NCBI RefSeq assembly: GCF_013927005.1
Contig: NZ_CP055930.1
Span: 1,798,001-1,862,000, forward strand
Direction of reading: 5' to 3'
Source: Enterobacter sp. RHBSTW-00175
Lineage (GTDB): Bacteria; Pseudomonadota; Gammaproteobacteria; Enterobacterales; Enterobacteriaceae
Length of the DNA: 64,000 bases
Shown here: one piece after another, positions 39,641-50,033 of the stretch
How positions within the stretch are numbered: the first letter of the stretch is position 1
Layout of the letters: every line of letters starts with the position of its first letter
Program-made: the position numbers and the translations under genes
The notes under the pieces: generated by a model
Database searches by the model: none
What the model was told of the DNA's origin: nothing
What the model saw: only the letters and a program-made list of their open reading frames with translations

Positions 39641-40042
39641 GGGGAGAGGGCTGGGGTGAGGGGGAACATACGGCTCAGGTGGTCATTCCGTTCACTTTAC
39701 GTTCCTTGCTACTCTGTCACCACAATACCGGTGAACGTGCCAGGGTAGCTCACCGCCGCTACCCTGGCGACCCGGGCTCCCGGCAAGAAAATCGTCGCTT
39801 CGCGATGCCCTCAGCGTTTGCTCCAGGCTAATCGGGGACGGGCGGATGAAACGTCCCTGTAAAGCCGCCCTCGCCGCGCATCCATGCGCGTCGCCCCGGC
39901 CTTCCGTAAACGCTTCGGCGATTTTCAGCCGGACCATGACACCGCTGTAAGTCCCTTAATTCAATGGCGTAATATCATCGCTGAATTAAAGACAAAAATT
40001 ACTGGGGATCCCTCAGCCCACCGGGAGAGGGAATAGAATGTA

Positions 40043-40075
40043 GGCCGGGTAAGGCGAAGCCGCCACCCGGTTTTT

Positions 40076-40077
<2 letters not shown>
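40043..40077. repeat. REP sequence with T-tail, before rsmJ
   Basis: GCCGGGTAAGGCGAAGCCGC plus CACCCGG forms the standard enterobacterial REP hairpin and is followed by T7. It abuts the rsmJ stop codon. The T run is on the top strand, so terminator function for the bottom-strand rsmJ is uncertain. The same REP appears inverted at 58083-58110. Confidence 0.85.
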
Positions 40078-40828
<751 letters not shown>

Positions 40829-40835
40829 GTAACAA

Positions 40836-42878
40836 TCAGCCTTTGATCCCGTAATGCTCAAGCATCGCATCCAGCTGCGGCTCACGGCCACGGAAGCGTT
40901 TGAACAGCACCATTGGCTCTTCAGAGCCGCCACGCGTCAGGATGTTATCCAGGAACGACTGGCCGGTTTCACGGTTGAAAATGCCCTCTTCTTCGAAACG
41001 AGAGAAGGCGTCTGCCGCCAGCACATCGGCCCACAGGTAGCTGTAATAACCCGCCGCGTAACCACCTGCAAAGATATGGCTGAACGCGTGCGGGAAACGG
41101 CCCCAGGTTGGTCCTGGAATAACGGCGACCTGTTTTTTAATCTCGGCCAGGGTTTCGAGGATTTTCGCCCCTTGTTCCGGGCTGAACTCAGCGTGCAGGC
41201 GGAAGTCGAACAGGCCGAACTCCAGCTGACGCAGGATAAACATCGCCGCCTGGTAGTTCTTCGCCGCCAGCATTTTATCCAGCAGTTCTTTTGGCAGCGG
41301 TTCGCCGGTTTCAAAGTGACCAGAGATGAACGCCAGCGCGTCCGGCTCCCAGCACCAGTTTTCCATAAACTGGCTTGGCAGCTCGACTGCATCCCACGGC
41401 ACACCACTGATACCGGCAACGCCTGCGGTTTCAATGCGGGTCAGCATATGGTGCAGGCCGTGACCGAATTCGTGGAACAGGGTGATCACTTCGTCGTGTG
41501 TAAACAGCGCAGGTTTACCATTCACCGGACGGTTAAAGTTACAGGTCAGGTAAGCGACCGGTTTTTGCAGCGAACCATCCGCTTTACGCATCTGGCCCAC
41601 GCAGTCGTCCATCCATGCTCCACCGCGTTTGTTTTCACGCGCATAGAGATCCAGATAGAAGCTGCCGCGCAGCTCGTTCTTCTCGTCATACAGCTCGAAG
41701 AAACGCACGTCCGGGTGCCAGACTTCGATGTCAGTACGCTCTTTGGCGGTAATGCCATAGATACGTTTCACCACTTCGAACAGACCGTTTACCGCTTTGT
41801 TTTCCGGGAAGTACGGGCGCAGCTGCTCATCGCTGATGCTGTAGAGATGCTGTTTCTGTTTTTCGCTGTAGTAAGCGATATCCCACGGCTGTAGCTCATC
41901 CACACCGAATTCCGCTTTCGCGAAAGCGCGCAGCTGAGCCAGCTCTTTCTCGCCCTGTGGACGGGCGCGTTTTGCCAGGTCGGTTAAGAAATCCAGCACC
42001 TGCTGTGGGTTTTCCGCCATTTTGGTGGCGAGAGATTTGAAGGCATAGCTTTCAAAGCCCAGCAATTGTGCCAGCTCGTGACGCAGGGCGAGGATTTCAG
42101 CCATCACCGGGCTGTTGTCCCATTTGCCCGCATTTGGGCCTTGATCGGACGCGCGGGTGCTGTAAGCGCGGTACAACTCTTCACGCAGCGCCTGGTTGTC
42201 GCAATAGGTCATTACCGGCAGGTAGCTTGGGATATCCAGCGTTAACAGGAAACCTTCCAGCTCTTTCGCTTCGGCCTGTGCTTTCGCTGCCGCCAGCGCG
42301 CTTTCCGGCATCCCGGCAAGCTCTGCTTCGTCGGTTACCTGCTTCGTCCAGCCCATTGTGGCATCCAGCACGTTGTTGCTGTACTGGTTGCCCAGCTCAG
42401 ACAGACGCGCGGCAATTTCGCCATAGCGAGTCTGTTTCTCTTTTGGCAGACCAATACCGGACAGCTCAAAATCACGCAGCGCGTTATCCACAGATTTCTT
42501 CTGCGCGGTATTCAGTGACGCATAGTGATCGCCATCGCGCAGGTCGCGGTAGGCCTGGTACAGCCCTTCATGTTGACCCACCCAGGTGCTGTACTCAGAG
42601 AGCAGCGGCAGGGTTTGCTCGTAGGCTTCGCGCAGCTCCTGGCTGTTTTTCACCGAGTTCAGATGACTCACTGGCGAAAAGATACGGCCCAGCACGTCAT
42701 CCACTTCCGCCAGCGGCTGACACAGATTTTCCCAGGTGTACGGCGCACCTTGCGCCACCACGCTTTCTACCGCCGCACGGCAATTATCCAGCGACTGCGT
42801 AACGGCTGGAACCACATGCTCAGGGAGGATTTTAGAAAACGGTGGCAACGAAAAAGGCGTCAGTAATGGATTGGTCAT
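40836..42878 (-). CDS. prlC: Oligopeptidase A
   Basis: A 680-aa M3-family zinc metallopeptidase. The zinc motif HEFGH lies in [14 protein letters not shown] at about residue 465-478. It is cytosolic, degrading signal-peptide fragments and other oligopeptides. ATG 42878 ([12 protein letters not shown]) follows E. coli. A sigma-32 promoter lies upstream at 42942-42969, agreeing with the reported heat-shock control of the opdA operon in Salmonella. Confidence 0.97.
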   Translation of the reverse strand: MTNPLLTPFSLPPFSKILPEHVVPAVTQSLDNCRAAVESVVAQGAPYTWENLCQPLAEVDDVLGRIFSPVSHLNSVKNSQELREAYEQTLPLLSEYSTWVGQHEGLYQAYRDLRDGDHYASLNTAQKKSVDNALRDFELSGIGLPKEKQTRYGEIAARLSELGNQYSNNVLDATMGWTKQVTDEAELAGMPESALAAAKAQAEAKELEGFLLTLDIPSYLPVMTYCDNQALREELYRAYSTRASDQGPNAGKWDNSPVMAEILALRHELAQLLGFESYAFKSLATKMAENPQQVLDFLTDLAKRARPQGEKELAQLRAFAKAEFGVDELQPWDIAYYSEKQKQHLYSISDEQLRPYFPENKAVNGLFEVVKRIYGITAKERTDIEVWHPDVRFFELYDEKNELRGSFYLDLYARENKRGGAWMDDCVGQMRKADGSLQKPVAYLTCNFNRPVNGKPALFTHDEVITLFHEFGHGLHHMLTRIETAGVAGISGVPWDAVELPSQFMENWCWEPDALAFISGHFETGEPLPKELLDKMLAAKNYQAAMFILRQLEFGLFDFRLHAEFSPEQGAKILETLAEIKKQVAVIPGPTWGRFPHAFSHIFAGGYAAGYYSYLWADVLAADAFSRFEEEGIFNRETGQSFLDNILTRGGSEEPMVLFKRFRGREPQLDAMLEHYGIKG

Positions 42879-42941
42879 AAGCGCTGTCCTGTTGAAGAAG
42901 ATGAATGAAGCGCGCATCCGGCGCTGTACATATTGGTTCAG

Positions 42942-42969
42942 TAATGGGGTTAAGTGTAGAGGATTTCAA
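42942..42969 (-). promoter_or_regulatory. Sigma-32 heat-shock promoter of prlC-rsmJ
   Basis: On the bottom strand, TTGAAA (42969-42964), 14 nt, then CCCCATTA (42949-42942). This fits the sigma-32 consensus (CTTGAAA, 13-15 nt, CCCCATnT). It ends 63 bp upstream of the prlC start. Confidence 0.85.
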
Positions 42970-42990
42970 TGGTGCAAGCGGGGAATTACG

Positions 42991-43013
42991 CCCGACAGCG
43001 TAACGCTGCCGGG
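42991..43013. terminator. Hairpin between the phosphatase gene and prlC
   Basis: CCCGACAGCGT / ACGCTGCCGGG with one mismatch, centred in the gap between the phosphatase stop (43024) and prlC. No T run, so it may be a weak terminator or REP-like hairpin. Confidence 0.5.
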
Positions 43014-43023
43014 TATGGGTTAC

Positions 43024-44295
43024 TTAGTGTGCGTGATGCCCGAGTGCATAGGCAGCAGGCAGGTTCAGACGCTGCCAGAACTGCTGATCCGGCGTTGTCC
43101 CGGAGAGCGGATAACCCGCAGGCAGCGCAGTTTTCACCATCAGCGCCTGGCGCTGGGCTGCACTGAGGTTTGGCAGTGCCGCTTCCAGCAGCACATCGGC
43201 CCCTTCAGGCACTTTCAGACTCTGCTGTTCGCCTTTTTGCTGCGGCAGATCGTAGGTCATGGTGAAGCGATAGAACGTCTGCATGGCCGGGTCACGATAC
43301 GGATCGTTCTTACCGTCGGTCTTTGCGCACTCAGTCAGCGATGTCCCACACTCTTTTTCCAGCGCGGTGCGCAGCTGGTCGCGGGCTTCGTTAAACAGCG
43401 CGCGATAGCTGGCGTCATTCAGATAATGGGCTACATTACGCTGCGCCACCATTCGCGAGCCCATCACATCCAGCGGATAATGCACGCCGAGGACAATACG
43501 GGAATAGCCATAGCGTGCCCCCCGCGTCACCAACGCATCAAAACGTTCCGGGATCATCTCTGCCATCAGCAATGCGTCGGTGTAACCGGTGTTGGTGTGC
43601 CCGCTCGGGAACGAACCGCCGTCAGCGGTATAGGGTTGATTGTCTTTTACCACCACGTCATCAGGCACCAGATGAATGGTATTGCCCTGGATAAGGAACG
43701 GGCGCGGGTTGTTAAAGTGCTTTTTCGCCTCGCCAGTGCTGACTTCAGATGCCTTAATCAGCGCCGCGGCTTTGCCAAGGTCCCCTTTGTCATAGGCATC
43801 AAGAAATGCCTTACCCAGACGCGGCCCCAGCGCGTCGCTCAGGAAGTAGAGATAGCTAATCCCTTCGGCATCCGCCAGTGCCTGATGGCGAGTGAGTTGC
43901 GAAGCATCGCGGTTAATGGCAGTCACTGTTTGGAGGTTTGCGTTGATAACGGTCTCGGGCAGTTTACTGAATACCGAAAGCAGGTCGATACCCGCCTGCT
44001 GGTTCTCTTTCACCCGGAAGTCATAGCCGCTTGCCTTAAGCCAGGCTTTATCGGCCTGGGTTTTGTTCTGCTTCGCCTTTTCGAGCTGGTCACGCGTGAG
44101 CGTGGCGGCATCACCTTTCAGCGCCGCACGCAGTTGCGCCAGCGTCTGAATTTCCAGAGCATCAAACGACGGGCTGGCAGATGCCGGCGTAACGCTGCTG
44201 GCGATGTCGGCCGCCTGGCTGAGCGGAACCTCTTTTGCCAGTACCGGCAGCGCGAGGAGGAGTGCTGATGTGAGCAGTGTGAATTGCAGCTTCAT
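43024..44295 (-). CDS. Periplasmic PAP2-family acid phosphatase
   Basis: A 423-aa protein with a signal peptide (MKLQFTLLTSALLLALPVLA) and the three PAP2/class A phosphatase motifs: KKHFNNPRPF, GGSFPSGHTNTGY and GYSRIVLGVHYPLDV. The catalytic His residues of motifs 2 and 3 are present. It is longer than PhoC/PhoN (about 250 aa), with an added helical N-terminal region and a C-terminal extension. It should hydrolyse phosphomonoesters in the periplasm. It lies between prlC and rlmJ and is absent from that place in E. coli K-12. Confidence 0.85.
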   Translation of the reverse strand: MKLQFTLLTSALLLALPVLAKEVPLSQAADIASSVTPASASPSFDALEIQTLAQLRAALKGDAATLTRDQLEKAKQNKTQADKAWLKASGYDFRVKENQQAGIDLLSVFSKLPETVINANLQTVTAINRDASQLTRHQALADAEGISYLYFLSDALGPRLGKAFLDAYDKGDLGKAAALIKASEVSTGEAKKHFNNPRPFLIQGNTIHLVPDDVVVKDNQPYTADGGSFPSGHTNTGYTDALLMAEMIPERFDALVTRGARYGYSRIVLGVHYPLDVMGSRMVAQRNVAHYLNDASYRALFNEARDQLRTALEKECGTSLTECAKTDGKNDPYRDPAMQTFYRFTMTYDLPQQKGEQQSLKVPEGADVLLEAALPNLSAAQRQALMVKTALPAGYPLSGTTPDQQFWQRLNLPAAYALGHHAH

Positions 44296-44488
44296 TATTT
44301 TTCCTTTTATTCAAAGAATTACCTTGCCTGCCTGCGACGCTAGCCCTGCTGGTTGACACTTTTATGACACCGATATGTTTTGCAACGCTTTTGCCGGAAT
44401 TGAAACAGCACGGCGCTTTAGCGGTAATCCAGGCGGATCTACGGTAAACTAGCGCTTAACTTGTCTACTTCCCGGAATCTCTGCATCC

Positions 44489-45331
44489 ATGCTCAGTTAT
44501 CGCCACAGCTTTCACGCAGGCAACCACGCCGACGTCCTTAAACACACCGTTCAGAGCCTGATCATTGAAGCGCTCAAAGAGAAAGATAAACCCTTTCTCT
44601 ACCTGGACACGCACGCCGGCGCGGGCCGCTATCAGCTGAGCGGCGAGCACGCCGAGCGTACCGGTGAATATCTCGAAGGCATCGCCCGTATCTGGCAGCA
44701 GGATGACCTGCCGGCAGAGCTGGAGCCTTATATCGGCGTGGTTGAGCATTTCAACCGCAGCGGCCAGCTGCGTTACTACCCAGGCTCTCCGCTGATTGCC
44801 CGCCAGCTGCTGCGCGAGCAGGACAGCCTTCAGTTGACCGAACTGCACCCGAGTGATTTTCCACTGCTGCGTTCCGAATTCCAGAAAGATAACCGCGCCC
44901 GCGTGGAAAAAGCCGATGGCTACCAGCAGCTGAAAGCCAAACTGCCGCCGGTTTCCCGCCGTGGCCTGGTGTTAATTGACCCGCCGTACGAAATCAAAAC
45001 CGACTACCAGGCGGTGGTGACCGGCATCAACGAAGGCTACAAACGCTTTGCAACCGGCACTTATGCTCTGTGGTATCCGGTGGTACTGCGCGCGCAAATC
45101 AAGCGCATGATCAAAGACCTGGAAGCCACCGGCATCCGCAAAATCCTGCAAATTGAGCTGGCCGTGCGCCCGGACAGCGACCAGCGCGGCATGACCGCCT
45201 CCGGCATGATTGTGATCAACCCGCCGTGGAAGCTCGAAGCGCAAATGAACAACGTGCTGCCGTGGCTGCACAAAACGCTGGTGCCAGCCGGTACCGGCCA
45301 TGCGACAGTGGGCTGGATCGTGCCTGAGTAA
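44489..45331 (+). CDS. rlmJ: 23S rRNA (adenine2030-N6)-methyltransferase RlmJ
   Basis: A 280-aa protein like E. coli RlmJ (YhiR). It begins MLSYRHSFHAGNHADVLKH, SAM site YLDTHAGAGRYQLS, catalytic motif LIDPPYE (the D/N-PP-Y motif of N6-adenine methylases). It methylates A2030 of 23S rRNA. It precedes gor by about 70 bp on the same strand. Confidence 0.97.
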   Translation: MLSYRHSFHAGNHADVLKHTVQSLIIEALKEKDKPFLYLDTHAGAGRYQLSGEHAERTGEYLEGIARIWQQDDLPAELEPYIGVVEHFNRSGQLRYYPGSPLIARQLLREQDSLQLTELHPSDFPLLRSEFQKDNRARVEKADGYQQLKAKLPPVSRRGLVLIDPPYEIKTDYQAVVTGINEGYKRFATGTYALWYPVVLRAQIKRMIKDLEATGIRKILQIELAVRPDSDQRGMTASGMIVINPPWKLEAQMNNVLPWLHKTLVPAGTGHATVGWIVPE

Positions 45332-45402
45332 TCGCAGTCATTGGTGGAACCTATTGATTTCAGGTATACAATCGCGGCAATTCACGATTAAGGATAAAAG
45401 CT

Positions 45403-46755
45403 ATGACGAAGCATTATGACTACATCGCAATCGGCGGCGGCAGCGGCGGTATCGCCTCTATCAACCGTGCAGCCATGTACGGCCAGAAGTGCGCGCTGAT
45501 TGAAGCCAAAGAGCTTGGCGGCACCTGCGTGAACGTGGGTTGTGTACCGAAGAAAGTGATGTGGCACGCGGCGCAAATCCGTGAAGCTATCCATATGTAT
45601 GGCCCGGATTACGGCTTTGACACCACCATCAATAACTTTGACTGGGACAAGCTGATTGCCAGCCGTACGGCTTATATCGACCGAATCCATACCTCGTATG
45701 ACAACGTACTGGGTAAAAACAACGTCGATGTGATCCGGGGTTTTGCACGCTTTGTTGATGCCAACACGATCGAAGTGAACGGTGAGACGATCACTGCCGA
45801 TCATATCCTGATCGCCACCGGTGGCCGCCCAAGCCACCCGGACATTCCAGGTGTGGAATACGGTATCGACTCCGACGGTTTCTTCGAACTGCCTGCCCTG
45901 CCAAAACGCGTTGCGGTTGTTGGCGCAGGTTACATCGCGGTAGAGCTGGCGGGTGTGATTAACGGTCTGGGCGCCGAAGCACATCTGTTTGTGCGTAAGC
46001 ACGCACCACTGCGCAGCTTCGACCCGCTGATCGTCGATACCCTGGTCGAAGTGATGAACGCCGAAGGCCCGACCCTGCATACCCACGCCGTACCAAAAGC
46101 GGTCGTGAAAAATACAGATGGCAGCCTGACCCTGGAGCTGGAAGATGGCCGCAGCCAGACCGTCGATTGCCTGATCTGGGCGATTGGTCGTGAGCCGGCA
46201 AACGACAACTTCAACCTGGCCGTCACTGGCGTGAAAACCAACGACAAAGGCTATATCGTCGTCGATAAATTCCAGAACACCAGCGTGCCTGGCATTTATG
46301 CGGTGGGTGATAACACCGGTGCCGTTGAACTGACTCCGGTCGCGGTGGCCGCTGGCCGTCGTCTCTCTGAGCGTCTGTTCAACAACAAGCCGGACGAGCA
46401 TCTGGACTACAGCAACATCCCGACAGTGGTATTCAGCCACCCACCAATCGGCACCGTGGGCTTAACCGAGCCGCAGGCGCGCGAACAGTATGGCGATGAC
46501 CAGGTGAAAGTGTACAAATCGGCGTTTACCGCGATGTATACCGCCGTCACCTCTCACCGTCAGCCATGCCGCATGAAGCTGGTATGCGTTGGCCCGGAAG
46601 AGAAAATTGTCGGTATTCATGGTATTGGCTTTGGTATGGATGAGATCCTGCAAGGCTTTGCTGTGGCACTGAAAATGGGCGCAACCAAGAAAGACTTCGA
46701 TAACACCGTAGCTATCCACCCAACTGCGGCGGAAGAGTTTGTGACCATGCGTTAA
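45403..46755 (+). CDS. gor: Glutathione reductase
   Basis: A 450-aa FAD/NADPH disulfide oxidoreductase. FAD motif [13 protein letters not shown], redox pair Cys42/Cys47 ([13 protein letters not shown]), NADPH-binding [13 protein letters not shown], and C-terminal catalytic motif HPTAAEEF. It keeps cytosolic glutathione reduced. The sequence is nearly the E. coli protein. Convergent with the next gene. Confidence 0.98.
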   Translation: MTKHYDYIAIGGGSGGIASINRAAMYGQKCALIEAKELGGTCVNVGCVPKKVMWHAAQIREAIHMYGPDYGFDTTINNFDWDKLIASRTAYIDRIHTSYDNVLGKNNVDVIRGFARFVDANTIEVNGETITADHILIATGGRPSHPDIPGVEYGIDSDGFFELPALPKRVAVVGAGYIAVELAGVINGLGAEAHLFVRKHAPLRSFDPLIVDTLVEVMNAEGPTLHTHAVPKAVVKNTDGSLTLELEDGRSQTVDCLIWAIGREPANDNFNLAVTGVKTNDKGYIVVDKFQNTSVPGIYAVGDNTGAVELTPVAVAAGRRLSERLFNNKPDEHLDYSNIPTVVFSHPPIGTVGLTEPQAREQYGDDQVKVYKSAFTAMYTAVTSHRQPCRMKLVCVGPEEKIVGIHGIGFGMDEILQGFAVALKMGATKKDFDNTVAIHPTAAEEFVTMR

Positions 46756-46768
46756 TCTCGCATTGCCT

Positions 46769-46803
46769 CTGGCGTCAGGCGATTAATATTTGCCCGACGC
46801 CAG
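46769..46803. terminator. Hairpin at the gor 3' end
   Basis: CTGGCGTC-A-GGC and GCC-C-GACGCCAG pair around an AT-rich loop. It overlaps the last codons of the convergent pentapeptide-like gene. No T run. It could stop or stabilise both transcripts. Confidence 0.55.
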
Positions 46804-47173
46804 AACATTCTTCGAAAACAAACATCCTCCTGTGCATATTCATCAAACGCATCCCCGCCACCTGGCAACCACGAAAGACAATAGGTTTTGTCACCACTGA
46901 ATGCGAAAAACAGACATTGCGCATATCGCAGTTTTCAAATGTAATATTTTCCAGACAACAACGATTTAACGTTAAGTAAGAAAAACAAATATCTCGGAAC
47001 GAAATTTCACTTAAATTACTGCGATAAATGATTGCGCTTATTTTCTCCCCCCGGATATTCAAACCTACCAATTGTCGATTTTCTATTAAACCATTTAAGT
47101 CTGATATAGTGTTTCGCTGCGTATTCTGTAAAGACAAAGGCATAGCGCCCTGACGCTTCGCGTTAAGGTTCAT
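46775..47173 (-). CDS. Pentapeptide-repeat-like protein, function unknown
   Basis: A 132-aa cytosolic protein. Residues about 50-115 follow a five-residue periodicity with Leu/Phe centres (LSEIS FRDIC FSYLT LNRCC, then LENIT FENCD MRNVC), as in pentapeptide-repeat right-handed helices. Unusually Cys-rich for its size. It is AT-rich compared with gor and treF and sits in the gor-treF interval, which is variable among enterobacteria. A GGAACC site precedes ATG 47173. Divergent from the caspase-like gene across 191 bp. No activity can be assigned. Confidence 0.65.
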   Translation of the reverse strand: MNLNAKRQGAMPLSLQNTQRNTISDLNGLIENRQLVGLNIRGEKISAIIYRSNLSEISFRDICFSYLTLNRCCLENITFENCDMRNVCFSHSVVTKPIVFRGCQVAGMRLMNMHRRMFVFEECSGVGQILIA

Positions 47174-47364
47174 AAAGGTTCCATTTTTAGTGTTGTCATC
47201 AGAAAGGATGACGAGTGAGTGGATCCCTTTAATGCCTTACTGCGCTATGCCGAAACAACAGCGATTTTGTCCATTTATTTGCAGAGTTGGTCTGCAAAAT
47301 AAAAGCGTTTAAATAAACAATTCCAAATCACGTAACGTAATAATTTTATTTAAGTGAGTTTTTA

Positions 47365-48090
47365 ATGCCAAAACACACAAGCAGTAATTGTATTCTGGTG
47401 ATCGAATCCCCGTGGGAGTTAGATGGGCAAGACTCTAATCGTTCTTCGGTTGTACCGTTTATCGAGGGCATCGCAAAGTTACACGGGGATACTGATGTCT
47501 ATTTTCTGAATTTTTACGACAAAAGTAGTTTTAAGACCGCGCTTGATTGCCTGTGTAAGCAAACTTTTGCGAATACAATCGTCTATGTTGCAGCCCATGG
47601 CAGCTCAACACACATAGCAAAAGTGCCGTTGAAGGATATCCTCAGCGCCGTGAGTGAGAAATCCGCAAAATTCAACATCAGGGGCCTGATGCTGGGGTCA
47701 TGTTTCGCCGGAGGAAAAACGCAGTTATTGCAGAATTTCACTCAGGGTAGTGGTCTGCGCTGGTGTGCGGGATATGCCTCTTCGTGTTGCTGGCTGACAG
47801 GTACGATGATTGATTGCGCCATTATCCGCAGTGCACTGGGGATGCATGAAGAGCATTACCAGGATCGTGATTCAATGAACCATGCATTTGCGAATGCACT
47901 CGCTCCGTTTGCACCAAATGCCATTATTGGCAACGGTAAAAAGCGCGATAACGTTCCTCTTTGTGAGTCTCTGCAATTTGTAATTCAGCCTGAAGGCAAA
48001 GGTCATCGCCCTCTTCTTGCGGCTGAAGAAATATTCGCGCAGGCACATTCGCTGCGTGTAGAAGTAGAAACAGAAGACGAAGCCTACTAG
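47365..48090 (+). CDS. Caspase-like (clan CD) protein, uncharacterised
   Basis: A 241-aa protein with the two hallmarks of a caspase/CHAT-type fold: a hydrophobic strand followed by His-Gly (TIVYVAAHGSS, His78) and a second strand ending in Cys (IRGLMLGSCFAGG, Cys113), spaced 35 residues apart. This is the catalytic dyad pattern of clan CD cysteine proteases. There is no signal peptide or membrane segment. No effector domain is fused. It lies between the divergent pentapeptide-like gene and treF, in AT-rich accessory-looking DNA. The protease assignment is from motif reading only; substrate and biological role are unknown. Confidence 0.6.
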   Translation: MPKHTSSNCILVIESPWELDGQDSNRSSVVPFIEGIAKLHGDTDVYFLNFYDKSSFKTALDCLCKQTFANTIVYVAAHGSSTHIAKVPLKDILSAVSEKSAKFNIRGLMLGSCFAGGKTQLLQNFTQGSGLRWCAGYASSCCWLTGTMIDCAIIRSALGMHEEHYQDRDSMNHAFANALAPFAPNAIIGNGKKRDNVPLCESLQFVIQPEGKGHRPLLAAEEIFAQAHSLRVEVETEDEAY

Positions 48091-48336
48091 CCCCCCGGTT
48101 AATACATACTCTGTTGCAAAGTGAATGCTCTGAATTTTAAGGTGTTCAGGAATGTAGGGTTAGCAGGTTTATGGTTTAAATATCATGAGCCTGTGTAACC
48201 TTTTATCTTTTTCACCTCCCTGCCAAAACGTGATCTACCGCACATTTAACTCCCCACGCATCGAAGCGAATGTCTACGCTTATGAGACACCCGGAAAAAC
48301 CTGTCATTGTGAATACAACCGGAGGTCCCTATCACT

Positions 48337-49986
48337 ATGTTCAGCCAGAAACTACACGCCGCCGATATCGTCGAGTTCGGGATTGAGGAAGAACTTCGCT
48401 ACGAGGCCGATCCCTGCGAGTTGAAACTGGATGAAATGATTGAAGCGGAGCCGGAACCCGAAATGATCGAGGGGCTGCCCGCATCCGATGCCCTCACCCC
48501 CGCCGATCGTTACCTTGAACTGTTTGAGCATGTGCAGTCATCGCGGCTGTTTGCAGACAGCAAAACCTTCCCCGACTGCGCACCGAAAATGGATCCGCTG
48601 GATATTCTTATCCGCTATCGCAAGGTAAAACGTCACCGGGATTTCGATTTGCGCCAGTTCGTTGAGAACCACTTCTGGATGCCGGAAGTGCTCTCCAGTG
48701 AATATATTTCTGACCCAAATCTTTCCCTGAAAGAGCATATCGATAATCTGTGGCCGGTGTTAACGCGCGAACCGCAGGACCATATTCCCTGGTCGTCACT
48801 ATTGGCGCTGCCGCAGGCGTATATCGTGCCCGGCGGGCGCTTCAGCGAAACCTACTACTGGGATTCCTACTTCACCATGCTGGGGCTGGCGGAAAGCGGA
48901 CGCCACGACATGCTGAAGTGCATGGCGGACAACTTCGCGTGGATGATTGAGCGTTACGGCCATATTCCCAACGGCAACCGCACCTACTACCTGAGCCGCT
49001 CGCAACCGCCGGTGTTTGCCCTGATGGTCGAGTTATTCGAGGAAGATGGCGTGCGCGGCGCGCGGCGCTATCTCGACCATTTGTTACTGGAATATGCCTT
49101 CTGGATGGATGGCGCGGAATCGCTGCTGCTGAATCAGGCCTACCGTCACGTCGTGCGAATGCCGGACGGCTCTATGCTTAACCGCTACTGGGACGATCGT
49201 GACACGCCGCGCGATGAATCATGGATTGAGGATGTAGAAACAGCGAAACACTCCGGTCGCCCGCCGAACGAGGTCTATCGCGACCTGCGTGCGGGTGCGG
49301 CTTCGGGCTGGGATTACTCCTCCCGCTGGCTGCGCGATGCCGGGCGTCTTGCCAGCATTCGCACCACACAGTTTATTCCCATCGATTTAAATGCCTTCCT
49401 GTACAAGCTGGAAAGCACCATCGCTAATCTTTCTGGTCGGAAAGGTGATAAAGCGGCCGAAGCCCATTTCCGCCAGAAGGCAAGCGATCGCCGGGCAGCA
49501 GTAAACCGCTATCTGTGGGATGACGAGAACGGCTGTTACCGTGATTACGACTGGCGACGCGAAGAGATGGCATTGTTCTCCGCCGCCAGCATTGTGCCGT
49601 TGTATGTCGACATGGCGACCCACGAGCAGGCCGACCGTCTGGCCGATGCCGTTAACGCCCGTCTGTTGACGCCGGGCGGTATTTTAGCGACCGAACATGA
49701 AACCGGCGAACAGTGGGATAAACCTAACGGCTGGGCGCCGTTGCAGTGGATGGCTATTCAGGGGTTTAAACGCTATGGCAACGACTCGCTGGGCGATGAG
49801 ATTGCCCACAGCTGGCTGCAAACGGTGAACCATTTCTATAAGAAACATCACAAGCTGATTGAGAAGTACCATATCGCCAGCAGCACACCGCGTGAAGGTG
49901 GCGGTGGTGAATATCCGTTACAGGATGGGTTTGGCTGGACGAACGGTGTGGTGCGGCGTTTGATTGGGCTGTATGGGGAGCCGTAG
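48337..49986 (+). CDS. treF: Cytoplasmic trehalase
   Basis: A 549-aa GH37 trehalase without a signal peptide, the TreF length. Both family signatures are present: [15 protein letters not shown] and [13 protein letters not shown]. It hydrolyses trehalose to two glucose in the cytosol. GGAGG lies 12 nt before ATG 48337. Confidence 0.97.
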   Translation: MFSQKLHAADIVEFGIEEELRYEADPCELKLDEMIEAEPEPEMIEGLPASDALTPADRYLELFEHVQSSRLFADSKTFPDCAPKMDPLDILIRYRKVKRHRDFDLRQFVENHFWMPEVLSSEYISDPNLSLKEHIDNLWPVLTREPQDHIPWSSLLALPQAYIVPGGRFSETYYWDSYFTMLGLAESGRHDMLKCMADNFAWMIERYGHIPNGNRTYYLSRSQPPVFALMVELFEEDGVRGARRYLDHLLLEYAFWMDGAESLLLNQAYRHVVRMPDGSMLNRYWDDRDTPRDESWIEDVETAKHSGRPPNEVYRDLRAGAASGWDYSSRWLRDAGRLASIRTTQFIPIDLNAFLYKLESTIANLSGRKGDKAAEAHFRQKASDRRAAVNRYLWDDENGCYRDYDWRREEMALFSAASIVPLYVDMATHEQADRLADAVNARLLTPGGILATEHETGEQWDKPNGWAPLQWMAIQGFKRYGNDSLGDEIAHSWLQTVNHFYKKHHKLIEKYHIASSTPREGGGGEYPLQDGFGWTNGVVRRLIGLYGEP

Positions 49987-50033
49987 GTTACCGGGGTGGT
50001 AGCGGTGAGTCACCCCGGCACTCTCCCGCAAAG

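Larger units (their letters stand above)
38279..40034. repeat. Repeat element with terminal inverted repeats, split by an IS
   Basis: The left edge (CCCTCACCCTCTCCC ... TTGAGGAATCCCCAC, 38281-38317) recurs inverted at the right edge (CTGGGGATCCCTCAG ... GGGAGAGGG, 39999-40031). Without the IS the element is about 470 bp. It also holds an internal hairpin arm pair (CCCTCTCC / GGAGAGGG) into whose loop the IS inserted. An open frame at 39692-39937 (bottom strand, ending-type residues GRGDAHGCAARAAL) resembles hypothetical frames I have seen repeated in enterobacterial intergenic regions; I regard it as non-coding. The 435 bp between IS and rsmJ otherwise hold no gene. Confidence 0.65.

Noticed and set aside
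39692..39937. 81-codon bottom-strand frame in the uspA-rsmJ gap
   Set aside because: It falls within a repeat element bounded by inverted repeats. Such frames recur in enterobacterial repeats without evidence of expression.
40854..41894. 346-codon frame antisense to prlC
   Set aside because: Opposite the M3 peptidase; no independent coding evidence.
42736..44268. 510-codon open frame on the top strand, antisense to the phosphatase gene and the prlC start
   Set aside because: It lies opposite a protein with clear PAP2 motifs and signal peptide, shows no recognisable domain and is a GC-rich shadow frame.
45388..46440. 350-codon frame antisense to gor
   Set aside because: Opposite a well-conserved glutathione reductase; no domain or ribosome site of note.
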